64,000 nt of DNA from positions 62,001-126,000 of the forward strand of contig NZ_NKHP01000005.1 in the NCBI RefSeq assembly GCF_014467235.1. Direction: 5' to 3'. This stretch comes from Xenorhabdus indica. GTDB taxonomy: Bacteria; Pseudomonadota; Gammaproteobacteria; Enterobacterales; Enterobacteriaceae. Shown one piece after another: positions 40,225 to 49,066 of this stretch (positions are counted from its first letter, which is position 1; every line of letters begins with the position of its first letter). The translations under genes and the position numbers were made by a program. A model generated the notes under the pieces. The model saw nothing but the letters and a program-made list of their open reading frames with translations. It was not told the DNA's origin and searched no databases.

Positions 40225-41238
40225 ATGAATCCATTTTTCCAACGCCACTTCCTGAGATTACTTGATCATAATCCCTCAGAAATTGATACACTTTTAACAC
40301 TGGCAGTTAAATTAAAAGCGAATAAAAAATCCGGAAAAGAATTTCCCTTACTGGCAGGAAAAAATATCGCCCTGATTTTTGAGAAAGATTCTACCCGTAC
40401 ACGCTGTGCGTTTGAAGTTGCAGCCCATGACCAGGGAGCAAATATCACTTACTTAGGCCCCAATGGCAGCCAGATCGGCCACAAAGAGTCTATCAAAGAT
40501 ACCGCAAGAGTACTTGGGCGTTTGTATGATGGTATTCAGTATCGTGGCTATGGACAGCATATTGTCGAAACATTAGCGAAATATGCTGGTGTTCCTGTCT
40601 GGAATGGGCTGACAAATGAGTTTCATCCGACTCAACTGCTGGCAGATCTAATGACCATGCAGGAACATAGCCAAAAACCACTCACAGAACTAAAACTGGC
40701 CTATCTGGGTGATGCACGTAATAACATGGGTAATACAATGTTAGAAGCAGCCGCATTGACAGGTTTGGATCTGCGTTTAGTCGCTCCGAAAGCCTGCTGG
40801 CCAGATCCTAAGCTGGTGGCCGAATGCCAACTACAAGCCGAAAAAACGGCGGGTAAGATCATACTGACAGAAGATATTACAATGGGCGTTAAAGATGTGG
40901 ATTTTCTCTATACCGATGTTTGGGTTTCAATGGGAGAACCTAAAAATGTCTGGCAAGAGCGGATTGACTTATTAAAGCCTTATCAGGTCAATATGGATGT
41001 CGTGAAATTGACAGAGAATCCGAATGTGAAATTTCTGCATTGCCTGCCAGCTTTCCACGATGAAGAAACGATACTTGGTAAACAATTAGCGGAAGAGTTC
41101 AATCTGTATGGTGGGTTGGAAGTCACTAATGAACTGTTTGAATCAGAACACAGCATTGTGTTTGATCAGGCAGAAAATCGTATGCATACCATTAAAGCTG
41201 TCATGGTAGCAACGTTGATACAAGAGCTGAATTTGTGA
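40225..41238 (+). CDS. argF: Ornithine carbamoyltransferase
   Basis: Makes citrulline from ornithine and carbamoyl phosphate in arginine synthesis. From ATG 40225 ([14 protein letters not shown]) the protein has 337 residues. Carbamoyl-phosphate binding STRTR is in [14 protein letters not shown], with [28 protein letters not shown] and the ornithine-site [13 protein letters not shown] 8-12 nt before this ATG supports it over the in-frame ATG at 40183, which lies inside the ARG box. In E. coli the gene at this position is argI. Confidence 0.97.
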   Translation: MNPFFQRHFLRLLDHNPSEIDTLLTLAVKLKANKKSGKEFPLLAGKNIALIFEKDSTRTRCAFEVAAHDQGANITYLGPNGSQIGHKESIKDTARVLGRLYDGIQYRGYGQHIVETLAKYAGVPVWNGLTNEFHPTQLLADLMTMQEHSQKPLTELKLAYLGDARNNMGNTMLEAAALTGLDLRLVAPKACWPDPKLVAECQLQAEKTAGKIILTEDITMGVKDVDFLYTDVWVSMGEPKNVWQERIDLLKPYQVNMDVVKLTENPNVKFLHCLPAFHDEETILGKQLAEEFNLYGGLEVTNELFESEHSIVFDQAENRMHTIKAVMVATLIQELNL

Positions 41239-41583
41239 TTTGATGTGACAACCATCAGCAATCCATCACTACTTAAATGACCATTTCACTGTTTTTGAAC
41301 CACATTATCAGGCAGCCATGGGGATAACGCTTCCATAGTCTCTCCCCCATGATTTTTGAATTCAATTTACCGTGCAAGGCTGCCTCAATCCTCAAGCATT
41401 ATCAAGGCCATCGGATAATACCATTTAATTATAATTTCATTATGTTACTTTCTGGTAGCGAAATAACCCATTATCTGTATTCTGAGACCCTCTCTAATCA
41501 AAAAATCATCTAATCTTAAGTTACCAGTTTCACAGAACGACAATCGATATATAAGATTAATTAGATGATGATAGGAGTTCGAT
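41239..41583. other. Intergenic region argF to carrier-hydrolase gene
   Basis: 345 bp without a gene. It holds the 3' end of argF without a strong terminator and the leader of the downstream gene, which has GATAGGAG just before its ATG. Confidence 0.5.
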
Positions 41584-42699
41584 ATGACAGTATCATTACC
41601 AAATAACACGGAAAATGAATTACTGAAAATATGCCAGGAAGTACTACTCGTAGAATCAATGGGTATTAAAGATGATTTTTTCAGTCTTGGGGCAGATTCC
41701 ATCTCATTAGTTGAAATACAAATTTCTATTGAGGAAAATTTAGGAAAGAAAATAGATTGGAGTGACGTACTTAGATTCAGAAACGTCGAATCCCTCGCTG
41801 CTTTTATTGATTCCAGTTACCGCCTTCCACCTCAAGACAGAAGGGAAATTGAATGGCATGGAGTAAAATATGCTTTTCGTGTTATTGGTGATATAAATAC
41901 CACGACAGTAGTCCCCAAATTAATTATCGCGGGCGGTTTCCAGGATATGTACTCCTTACCTCATCTTGAATATCTTCTCAAAGATGACAGCCCTTTAATT
42001 ATGGTTGATTTACCGGGAATAGGATCTGCGGACAATATTCCAGACAACAAAAGCTTTGAGTTTCTTGCCGAATGTACACGACATATTTTAGATGTTCTTT
42101 CCTTGCAGACAATAAACCTCATTGGTATTTCATACGGTGGGGCTATTGCCCTGGCTTTTACCTATCAATGGCCTGACAGGATTAATAAAGCCGCCTTAGT
42201 TGGCACAGCACTTACTCAGCCACTTCACATTCGAAACAGACTAAATGCAGCGTTACAATTACTCGTTGAGGGAAAATATGAGGAGTCTGTTGAGAAGATA
42301 ATTTCAAGCCTTCTCTGTCTCGAACCAGGCATTGATATATTAGGAAAAGAAACGACCTATAAGCTTTTGAAAAAAACACTATTAGAATCAACACAACATC
42401 AAGGAGAAAGATATAAGCATCTCCAAATGCATCTTTTGAACCAAAAGAAATATGAGAGAGCAGTCAATTTTGACAAGCCCGTTTTATTTACAACCGGTGA
42501 ATACGATATCATCACACCGCCTGAAAATGTTAAAATTTGCGCCTCTATTTTTCCAAACTCACTATTTACCACCATAAAAAAATCAGATCATCTCGTCATG
42601 GTGGAACGCCCAGATGTCCTGGCCGATCTCCTTATTCAATTTTTTAATGGGGAAGATTTAATCAAAAATAACTTAAACGATATTGAATATATCAATTAA
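41584..42699 (+). CDS. Stand-alone carrier protein fused to an alpha/beta hydrolase
   Basis: A 371-residue two-domain protein. Residues about 5-78 are an acyl/peptidyl carrier domain with the phosphopantetheine Ser in DDFFSLGADSISLVEIQ (S39). Residues about 95-355 are an alpha/beta hydrolase with nucleophile elbow GISYGG (S183), an acid in TGEYDIITPP and a His in KKSDHLVMVERP. This is a carrier plus thioesterase-like pair, as at the end of NRPS/PKS lines, but without any synthetase nearby. It could release or hydrolyse an acyl group loaded in trans. The neighbours are housekeeping genes, and base composition is A+T-rich, which suggests acquisition. A partner synthetase elsewhere is inference. 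Confidence 0.8.
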   Translation: MTVSLPNNTENELLKICQEVLLVESMGIKDDFFSLGADSISLVEIQISIEENLGKKIDWSDVLRFRNVESLAAFIDSSYRLPPQDRREIEWHGVKYAFRVIGDINTTTVVPKLIIAGGFQDMYSLPHLEYLLKDDSPLIMVDLPGIGSADNIPDNKSFEFLAECTRHILDVLSLQTINLIGISYGGAIALAFTYQWPDRINKAALVGTALTQPLHIRNRLNAALQLLVEGKYEESVEKIISSLLCLEPGIDILGKETTYKLLKKTLLESTQHQGERYKHLQMHLLNQKKYERAVNFDKPVLFTTGEYDIITPPENVKICASIFPNSLFTTIKKSDHLVMVERPDVLADLLIQFFNGEDLIKNNLNDIEYIN

Positions 42700-42805
42700 T
42701 AATGACTAAAAATAAGGATACACCCTACATAGCTGTCATTTTTCAAGTTACAGCTTTGTTGACTGCATCCATTTACCCTGAACACAAATTACCTTGAACA
42801 CAAAG

Positions 42806-43426
42806 TTAGCGCCGACTTAACGCCAAATTAAACGCGAAAAATAAAAACAATCCGCCGGTCGTGCGATTCATCCATTTAATAACGTTCCCACGACGTAAGA
42901 TGTGGGAAAGAGGCCGGGTAGCATAAATCAGGGCCAATGCCCATAGCGTGCCGAGTATGACGTGAATTGCCACTAATCCAAATGTCCAGATAATGGGTGA
43001 ATGCCCCTGGGGAATAAACTGTGGTAAGAAGGAGACGTAAAATACACCCACTTTTGGATTCAACACATTTCCCAACATTCCTTTGACAAACCAATTCGAC
43101 GTTTTCACAGAAGAAGCGTTTTCTCCACCAAGATCTAAGTTAGGCCGCCAGATCATCTGGAGCCCCAACCAGCATAAATACAATGCACCGCCCCATTTCA
43201 GAATGTTAAATGCCAGTTCAGATACAGCAATTAACGCCCCTAAACCAAATGCCACCATCGCTCCCCATATCAAACATCCGGTATCGATCCCAAGTGCAGC
43301 CTGAAAAGCTTTTTTCCCGCCTTCTGCTGCGGCTGTTCTTAAAATCAAAGCGGTATCTAAACCAGGGGTTAGCGTTAACAGTGTAGCCGCAACTGTAAAG
43401 GCAAGTAAGGAATCCAAAACTGTCAT
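42806..43426 (-). CDS. LysE/RhtB-family amino acid exporter
   Basis: 206-residue inner-membrane exporter from ATG 43426 (MTVLDSLLAFTVAATLLTLTPG). The LTPGLDTALILRTAAAEGGKKAFQAALGIDTG segment (recognised from TPGLD and the G.K.F..ALGI pattern) and GMLGNVLNPKVGVFYVSFLPQF are the LysE family signatures; six helices are evident. TATCTCC/GGAGAT sits before this ATG, so the frame extension to 43450 is not needed. Substrate unknown. Confidence 0.88.
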   Translation of the reverse strand: MTVLDSLLAFTVAATLLTLTPGLDTALILRTAAAEGGKKAFQAALGIDTGCLIWGAMVAFGLGALIAVSELAFNILKWGGALYLCWLGLQMIWRPNLDLGGENASSVKTSNWFVKGMLGNVLNPKVGVFYVSFLPQFIPQGHSPIIWTFGLVAIHVILGTLWALALIYATRPLSHILRRGNVIKWMNRTTGGLFLFFAFNLALSRR

Positions 43427-43920
43427 TTTTATCTCCGAAAATAAGAGCACGAAAGAATGCTTAATTATGATGTTATTTCATACTCATATATTCGACAGGA
43501 ACAGTTTTTGTCAACTAAACTCCGTTACGAACCGAAAGCTGACACATTTGATATCCTCCCCCATCCTAAAGCTGCTTGAGTATAGTAAGGAACAGAGAAT
43601 ATATCAGAGCGTATTTATCTTACAGGTACATTAATTCCAAGTATATTAACTCCAAGTATATTAACTCCAAATAGTGCTGAAAGGCGTCTCCCTCTGCCGT
43701 TACAAGTTTTCAAACCCAACGCGGCACTCAATCAGGATTAATACCCGTGAATTAGGCAACCATAAACGCCAGCAGGGAGTCCATAACTATTATTTTTTAT
43801 CCTTAAGGATAAAGGATAAGACAACATTTACTCATGAAGTTAAATCACACTTATCTATCGATTTGATCCATATTTCCCCTCAGTAATCGGCATTCTTTTA
43901 TTTATTTTTTTGTTTTAGCA
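43427..43920. other. Intergenic region with a short 15-bp direct repeat
   Basis: About 490 bp without a supported gene between the divergently arranged exporter and the rlaP end. Around 43629-43670 a 15-bp unit (CCAAGTATATTAACT) is repeated 2 to 3 times. No other structure stands out. Confidence 0.5.
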
Positions 43921-44706
43921 TCATCTCATTACCCAACATTTCAAATAGTTATCAAGTAATTCCTGATTAAGTTCACAGTTATCGCTAAGCTCACAACGCG
44001 CCAATGTTTCATTAAGTTCAGATTCAATAAATGTGTGAATTTTCGGCTTACGCAAACCATATTTTGCCTCACTTGCAGATCGTTTAATTCGCAGCAGATC
44101 GGCAATTTCTGCTTTTAATTGAGGATCATGTACTGTTCCTTCCACCAACGTTTCAAAATCTATCGGCGGTACACCCTTGCCCATTTTAATCCAGTGGGCA
44201 GCCAATAACGGGCGCAATACGTAGAAATATTTTTTTAACCGGACTTCTTCACCTTGCAGATAACTACGGAAATTTTTCTTCGCCATTGAGAGATAGTGGT
44301 AACGCGCTTTAATGTCCGAAAAGAAATGTGGCACCAGCGTTTTCAATCCATTGGTTGCTGCCGCATTTGCCTGGTAGATGATGGGGGAATCCAACCATTC
44401 CATTAATGTTGGATTTGCCTGTTTCAGTAATTTTAAGGCCTTGCGTAACTCCCAACCATTGATATCCAACTTATCGTTAATTGACTGTTTAATAACATCC
44501 CGTCCTGCTTCTACTCTCAAATACCAATCCATAGGATGGACATAAATAAACCGCACGTCGTAATCACTATCGGGTGAAGCAAAACCCCACCCACGGCTAC
44601 CCGATTCACAGGCGTACAATATGTGCACGTCATATTTTTTCTCTATCTTATCCAGTTCCCTCTTGATACGCTTTTTCATTACTAGACTGACTATTTCCCT
44701 TTCCAT
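43921..44706 (-). CDS. RlaP-type predicted nucleotidyltransferase
   Basis: A 261-residue protein of the RNA-repair-associated nucleotidyltransferase family (RlaP, YcgL-like). The nucleotidyltransferase core is YACESGSRGWGFASPDSDYDVRFIYVHP, with the Gly-Ser and the DYD metal-binding pair (about residues 36-55). Next come WLRALKLL-type helices and SPIIYQ. Start MEREIVSLVMKKR has GGTAAG upstream. RlaP genes are often next to rtcB/RNA-ligase genes, and here the next upstream gene is a broken rtcB, so this looks like the surviving member of an RNA-repair operon. The reading frame looks intact. Confidence 0.8.
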   Translation of the reverse strand: MEREIVSLVMKKRIKRELDKIEKKYDVHILYACESGSRGWGFASPDSDYDVRFIYVHPMDWYLRVEAGRDVIKQSINDKLDINGWELRKALKLLKQANPTLMEWLDSPIIYQANAAATNGLKTLVPHFFSDIKARYHYLSMAKKNFRSYLQGEEVRLKKYFYVLRPLLAAHWIKMGKGVPPIDFETLVEGTVHDPQLKAEIADLLRIKRSASEAKYGLRKPKIHTFIESELNETLARCELSDNCELNQELLDNYLKCWVMR

Positions 44707-44729
44707 TTTTTCTTACCTATTTCTATTTA

Positions 44730-45191
44730 CTATCCTTTTACACAAACGACCTGACGCAAAACATGTGCAACTTCCACCAGCGAAGACTGGGCTGCCATTA
44801 CTGCATCAATATCTTTGTACGCCATCGGGATCTCATCAATCGCATCGCTATCTTTACGATACTCTACATGAGTAGTAGCTCTTTTCTGTTCACTCACGGT
44901 AAAGCGTTTTTTCATTTCCAGCGCGTCATGCCATAATCCTTTATCTCGTCCTCCACGGTTTATATTACGCCCATGTGATACAGCAGCTTCGATAGCATGA
45001 CGAATATTCAACAAATTACCCGGTAAATCTGATGCCACCAGCGAAGTACAGGCTGCCATCATTACACAGCCGATATCTCCCCCAACTGCCGCCGGGATAA
45101 TGGCACCAGTCTCTTGCGTCAATGAGTTATAACTGTTGGTTTTCATTTCAGTTGTTTTCATTTCAATTGTTTTCATTTCAATTGTTTTCAT
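44730..45191 (-). pseudogene. rtcB: Internally deleted RNA ligase RtcB
   Basis: The 153-codon frame keeps two parts of the about 408-residue RtcB. GAIIPAAVGGDIGCVMMAA (with the metal Cys) and IRHAIEAAVSHGRNINRGGRDKG come from the N-terminal half. SEQKRATTHVEYRKDSDAIDEIPMAYKDIDAVM to the end LRQVVCVKG comes from the C-terminus. The segment between them, with the nucleotidyl-accepting His and other metal His residues, is gone, and the first about 70 residues are replaced by repeated MKTIE/MKTTE units from a 15-bp tandem repeat. GGDIGCVM also deviates from the usual GVDIGCGM. It cannot be an active ligase. Confidence 0.88.
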
Positions 45192-45195
45192 TTTT
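45140..45195. repeat. 15-bp tandem repeat at the 5' end of the rtcB remnant
   Basis: About 3.7 copies of TTTTCATTTCAATTG (one copy has CAGTTG). Read on the minus strand each copy encodes Met-Lys-Thr-Ile/Thr-Glu with an ATG, so it gives several in-frame start codons in series. Confidence 0.9.
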
Positions 45196-45579
45196 GCTCT
45201 CCTTTAATTGCTTAGAACTCCATGCGACTTCATCAGTGCGTTAACACTTATCGTTATTGCCAACCTTGTTATTACCAATCCTGTGCTAACTTTAGAAAAA
45301 CATAAAAACATTTTTTATTATTTTGAAAAATAATCGTTTTTATTTTTACCTATTTTCGACAATAGTTTTTTCCATTTGATTTTCTTATCTTTTTGTATCG
45401 TTATTTGTAAATTAAGATAATCTAATGATAGGAATAGGGATGAAACGCAGAGTTGCTATTGGCGTTTTGGCTATAACATTAGACAAACGCAGACCAGATT
45501 GAGCATGGCCGTCCTGTACTCTTCCGCACCGTTTTTATCAACAGGGCCAACAGGAACCAGTCGCAGGATAAAGCGTATA

Positions 45580-45909
45580 GGAGAAAATGACATAGAATTG
45601 AGAGTACTGGGCACCAGAACAGGTATTCCCATTAAAGATCGCAATATCACCAGCCTTATTTTGGAATTACAAGCGATCCACAATGCATTGTGGATGATCC
45701 CCAAACTAGAGAAGGTTTTTATCACCCATTTACACGGTGATCATATCTTTGGTTTGCCGGGCTTATGGTGCAGCCGATCAATGGGAGGCCCTACAGCCCC
45801 TTTAGCATTATATGGCCCAAAAGGAATACGTCAGTTTGTAGAAGAGCATGATAAACACTGCACTTGTGCCCAAAAACCGAATCAGGATGGTGTTCCCCGT
45901 GGCCCGTGA
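45580..45909 (+). pseudogene. rbn: Truncated RNase BN/Z (ElaC) remnant
   Basis: In one frame, from about 45595, ELRVLGTRTGIPIKDRNIT matches the start of RNase BN (LGTSAGVPT.TRN). It jumps to PKLEKVFITHLHGDHIFGLPG, the metal-binding HxHxDH motif, and CSRSMGG...LALYGPKGIRQFVE. It then jumps to EEHDKHCTCAQKPNQDGVPRGP and stops, where the intact protein would continue with two more metal-binding regions. The FDCGEGTQ region before the motif and most of the C-terminal half are missing. The frame runs upstream to 45499 over unrelated sequence. This is a dead gene with several deletions. Confidence 0.82.
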
Positions 45910-45931
45910 ATCCACTGGGTATAACTGCTAA

Positions 45932-46684
45932 TTACATCATATTAAATAACTTAGAAAACTCCCCGGATAGATCGTGGTTAAATATACTGCGCCGATAATA
46001 ATTTTCCCATAATGTTTCATCTGAAACCCAAGGCGGATAAATAGGTTCCTGATTCAACCAAAATTGTATTTTGCTAGCAACGTTTCTATTATTTCTGTGC
46101 CTGTAAACCCACCTCAGTTCTTTTGCAGTTATGGAATCTCTTGTTTTATCTACGACTTTTCTTATATTTATTTCATCAAGGATGAAGTGTATATGCATAT
46201 CCCCAGTAAGTTGACAATTGCTCATTGTTACCCATGATAACCCTCCTTTACTTTTCCTTCCTATAGTTACATTATCCTTATTTATATTTTCATCAAGTAC
46301 AGTATAATATTTATTATTTTTTCTAAGATGAGAATAGAAACTTTCTTTATATTCTCCATATTCCTCAAATGCAACAACATTAAGATAGCGTTTATATTCA
46401 TTTGCCCTATTAATAAGACATTGAGTGGGGGTTCTTTGCCTATTTCCCATTGAACGCTTAAAATTATCTAAAAAAGACACCATTTCTCTCTCTTCAACCG
46501 GAATTAAATAATAATTAATCATTGCCGGTTTAGAGAATTCTTGTCCAGAAGTAGACTTGGTAAGATTATGTTTAACAATTTTAAATTTATCAACACGACT
46601 GATATAACGCTCTCTTTCATCAGTTAAACCGTATATCAGATCACCCTCAAAAAACGCATTTCTAAAAGGAGGAGAAAATGGCAT
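45932..46684 (-). CDS. Unrecognised 250-residue protein
   Basis: No family recognised. The protein starts MPFSPPFRNAFFEGDLIYGL and is rich in charged and aromatic residues. Possible landmarks are TGDMHIHFILDEINIRKVVD, SITAKELRWVYRHRNNRNVA and WLNQEPIYPPWVSDETLWENY near the end. No signal peptide or membrane helix is seen. GGAGGA precedes the ATG (about 46692), so it is likely to be translated. A+T-rich composition and position between gene remnants and a dispersed repeat suggest an acquired gene. The final third has the look of a compact domain shared by a family, but I cannot name it. Confidence 0.6.
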   Translation of the reverse strand: MPFSPPFRNAFFEGDLIYGLTDERERYISRVDKFKIVKHNLTKSTSGQEFSKPAMINYYLIPVEEREMVSFLDNFKRSMGNRQRTPTQCLINRANEYKRYLNVVAFEEYGEYKESFYSHLRKNNKYYTVLDENINKDNVTIGRKSKGGLSWVTMSNCQLTGDMHIHFILDEINIRKVVDKTRDSITAKELRWVYRHRNNRNVASKIQFWLNQEPIYPPWVSDETLWENYYRRSIFNHDLSGEFSKLFNMM

Positions 46685-46836
46685 ATACCACCCTCTTATT
46701 TGATAAAAAAATCAATATATTTATATACTTAATAAAGTAACAATATATTATTCATCAAGATTATCACGGTCAACAATAGAACATTATTTAGCCAAAATAA
46801 TAAAAAATGGCAATCAGTTTGGGTGACAAAAGCGAA

Positions 46837-46959
46837 TATACCCAATGGATTTCAAGTTGCATCGCGACAAGGGAATGACAAACTGGAACACAGATGACTA
46901 TGTGATAGGGATGAGTGAGTGCAGCCAACAAAGAAGCAACTTAAAAGACAAAGAGTATA
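46837..46959 (+). repeat. Dispersed MITE-like repeat, copy 2
   Basis: 123 bp starting TATACCCAATGGATTTCAAG and ending GCAACTTAAAAGACAAAGAG-TATA, the fuller version of the element at 36319-36412. The first 20 and last 20 bp are related inverted repeats; the middle contains AGTGAGTGCAGCCAACAAAG. It lies about 110 bp upstream of the pyrL leader start, in the promoter-distal region of pyrLB. Confidence 0.8.
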
Positions 46960-47072
46960 ATATCCTCCCTGGCTTTGTTCATGATCCACTGATTGAAATA
47001 AAAATTTCTTCCACAAACCTTGCGGTGAATACAATCGTGAGTATAATGCGCGACGATTTGCTGGGAGAAAAC

Positions 47073-47195
47073 ATGAAATACTGCGCCACAGATAACGTTG
47101 CAAAATATCAATCCAACAAAACACTGCCAACTGGCAGCCTGGACGTATTGTTTTTCCCATTGCTAAACCGATCATTTAAAAAGCCCCTCAATTGA
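47073..47195 (+). CDS. pyrL: pyrB leader peptide PyrL
   Basis: A 40-residue leader peptide, ATG 47073 with GGGAG 6 nt upstream, ending at TGA 47193-47195. The stop lies inside the downstream attenuator hairpin, so ribosomes close behind RNA polymerase would block hairpin formation. The stretch encoding DVLFFPLLN has U-rich runs (TTGTTTTTCCC) where RNA polymerase pauses at low UTP. This is the arrangement of E. coli pyrL, although the peptide sequence itself is different. UTP-sensitive attenuation is expected. Confidence 0.85.
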   Translation: MKYCATDNVAKYQSNKTLPTGSLDVLFFPLLNRSFKKPLN

Positions 47196-47208
47196 GGGGC
47201 TTTTTTTT
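47178..47208 (+). terminator. pyrB attenuator
   Basis: AAAAAGCCCCTC-AATT-GAGGGGCTTTTTT is a perfect stem followed by eight T. It overlaps the last codons of pyrL and ends 46 bp before pyrB, so it is the UTP-controlled attenuator of the operon. Confidence 0.93.
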
Positions 47209-47253
47209 GTCTGCCCAGTCAAAGGCTAAAAGTCATAAAAGAGGAATGTAAAC

Positions 47254-48192
47254 ATGGCTAACCCGTTATATCGCAAGCATATCATTTCAATTAATGATTT
47301 GAGCCGCACAGATCTTGAATTGGTATTGCAGACAGCAGCAGCACTGAAAGCCAATCCACAGACTGACTTACTGAAACATAAGGTTATCGCTAGCTGCTTT
47401 TTTGAGGCCTCTACGCGCACCCGTCTCTCTTTTGAAACAGCGATTCAACGGCTTGGAGCATCTGTGGTCGGCTTCGCGGACAGTAGCAATACGTCATTAG
47501 GCAAAAAAGGAGAAACACTGGCTGATACTATTTCTATTATCAGCCAGTATGTTGATGCGATTGTGATGCGTCACCCACAGGAAGGGGCCGCACGTCTTGC
47601 TTCTGAATTTTCCGGTCATATACCGGTCATTAACGCGGGTGATGGTGCGAATCAGCACCCAACCCAAACTTTGCTCGACCTATTTACCATTCAGGAAACC
47701 CAGAACAAGCTGGATAACCTGAAAATCGCTATGGTGGGTGATTTGAAATACGGGCGTACCGTACATTCATTGACACAGGCACTGGCAAAATTTGAAGGTA
47801 ACCATTTCTGCTTTATCGCACCGGATGCCCTTTCCATGCCGAATTACATTCTGCATATGCTGGCTGAAAAACAGGTGAGTTACAGCATTCACAATAACTT
47901 TGAAGATGTGTTGCCAGAGCTGGATATTCTATATATGACCCGTGTACAGAAAGAGCGTCTTGATCCTTCTGAATACGCCAATATCAAAGCCCAGTTTGTA
48001 CTGCATGCAGCGGATTTGGTCAATGTCAAAGATAACCTGAAAGTATTGCATCCATTGCCACGTATTGATGAAATTACTGTTGATGTGGATAAAACGAGTT
48101 ACGCCTACTATTTCCAACAGGCAGGTAATGGTATTTACGCCCGTCAGGCACTGCTGTCACTGGTATTGAATGAGAATGTCATTATCGCATAA
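47254..48192 (+). CDS. pyrB: Aspartate carbamoyltransferase catalytic subunit
   Basis: First pathway-specific step of pyrimidine synthesis. The 312-residue protein begins [18 protein letters not shown]. The carbamoyl-phosphate motif STRTR is in [15 protein letters not shown], then [32 protein letters not shown], and HPLPRIDEI near the end. AAGAGGAATG precedes the ATG. It follows the pyrL attenuator but is not followed by pyrI: a terminator comes 36 bp after the stop. Confidence 0.98.
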   Translation: MANPLYRKHIISINDLSRTDLELVLQTAAALKANPQTDLLKHKVIASCFFEASTRTRLSFETAIQRLGASVVGFADSSNTSLGKKGETLADTISIISQYVDAIVMRHPQEGAARLASEFSGHIPVINAGDGANQHPTQTLLDLFTIQETQNKLDNLKIAMVGDLKYGRTVHSLTQALAKFEGNHFCFIAPDALSMPNYILHMLAEKQVSYSIHNNFEDVLPELDILYMTRVQKERLDPSEYANIKAQFVLHAADLVNVKDNLKVLHPLPRIDEITVDVDKTSYAYYFQQAGNGIYARQALLSLVLNENVIIA

Positions 48193-48228
48193 TAATGCAA
48201 TAGCTTATTCACAAAAATAAGCAATCGT

Positions 48229-48275
48229 TAATATTATGACCAAGGGAGTGATGTTTTGGTCATAATATTATTTTT
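48229..48275 (+). terminator. Terminator directly after pyrB
   Basis: A 15-bp perfect stem (TAATATTATGACCAA / TTGGTCATAATATTA) with a 12-nt loop is followed by TTTTT. It ends the transcript right after pyrB, where enterobacteria usually have pyrI. Confidence 0.9.
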
Positions 48276-48560
48276 GAAAAATGCTTTACTCCATTCTCTG
48301 TTGTTGATGTAACTAAATGACTATTCCTGACTATAATAATATCTTTTTCAGAAGAGATATTATTCATGATTTCCGAATTTACATCCGCAGCATTAACTAT
48401 TCATTAACTATTAAAGGTAAAAACAACAGTGAGACTAAAACAACGAACTTACTCATATCATTCCTGAATTATAAAATGGAAAAAATCGCACGCAGATTTC
48501 CGGCTGCGAGTTGTTCAGGTTTTTTACGAAAAACGGCTGTTCATCAAAAATTACTGTCCG

Positions 48561-48899
48561 TCAAAAACGGATAGCGCCACTGATGCATGTGACGGCATTA
48601 CCACCGACCAGAATTTTCTCGTCAGTGACAGTCAGTTGAAGTTTTCCATCACGACCGGGTACTTGCCCTTGAGAGGAGCAGATCAAACCATCTTCAGGTA
48701 AGGTGACAGCGTGATGGCGTATAAATGCCGCTACACTGCCGTTACCACCACCACATACCGGACCGTCATTTCCACCATGTTCGCCATAGAGACAGATCCC
48801 AGTTACATTCATTTCGCGATCATGTTCCCGAAGTCGTACATAATCAGGGCGAGCTTGCAAGACTGAATTAATTCCCCTTAAGCAACGAGATACATCCAA
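48561..48899 (-). pseudogene. PhzF-family isomerase, truncated C-terminal part
   Basis: A 112-codon frame with VRLREHDREMNVTGICLYGE, then DGPVCGGGNGSVAAFIRHH, CSSQGQVPGRDGKLQLTV and a last strand NAVTCISGAIRF. This is the second domain of PhzF-type isomerases (the family has about 260-300 residues); the first half with its catalytic Glu is absent. Just upstream of the remaining start is an 11-bp inverted repeat. The gene is probably inactive. Confidence 0.65.
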
Positions 48900-48901
48900 A
48901 A

Positions 48902-48936
48902 AATCTGGTATACATCATAATAATTTATACCAGATT
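48902..48936. repeat. Inverted repeat at the truncated end of the PhzF-like gene
   Basis: AATCTGGTATA (48902-48912) and TATACCAGATT (48926-48936) are perfect 11-bp arms around a 13-nt A+T-rich loop. The position at the break point of the PhzF-like frame suggests the scar or end of a small mobile element, or a terminator for sequence on either side. Confidence 0.55.
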
Positions 48937-49066
48937 AATTAGATGATTATTGCCCCCCTGCTAATTCATTAAAGCCAGACTATTTCATGTTTAAAACAAC
49001 AATTCACAGTGGTTGCATGAATACTCTGGGGTCTTATCCCACTTATCATAACATTTTAAATGTGAT

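Noticed and set aside
43674..43886. 70-residue plus-strand frame after the 15-bp repeats
   Set aside because: No start signal and an unconvincing composition; next to repeats in a degraded region.
45499..45579. N-terminal part of the open frame before the RNase BN remnant
   Set aside because: It has no resemblance to RNase BN and is fortuitous open frame upstream of the remnant's natural start region.
46845..47072. Longer reading frame upstream of and in frame with pyrL
   Set aside because: It runs through the dispersed repeat; the internal ATG at 47073 has the ribosome-binding site and gives a leader of sensible size.
41550..48950. Shared 16-bp string AGATTAATTAGATGAT near 41555 and 48933
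   Set aside because: A match of this length is expected by chance in A+T-rich DNA of this size, and the flanks differ.
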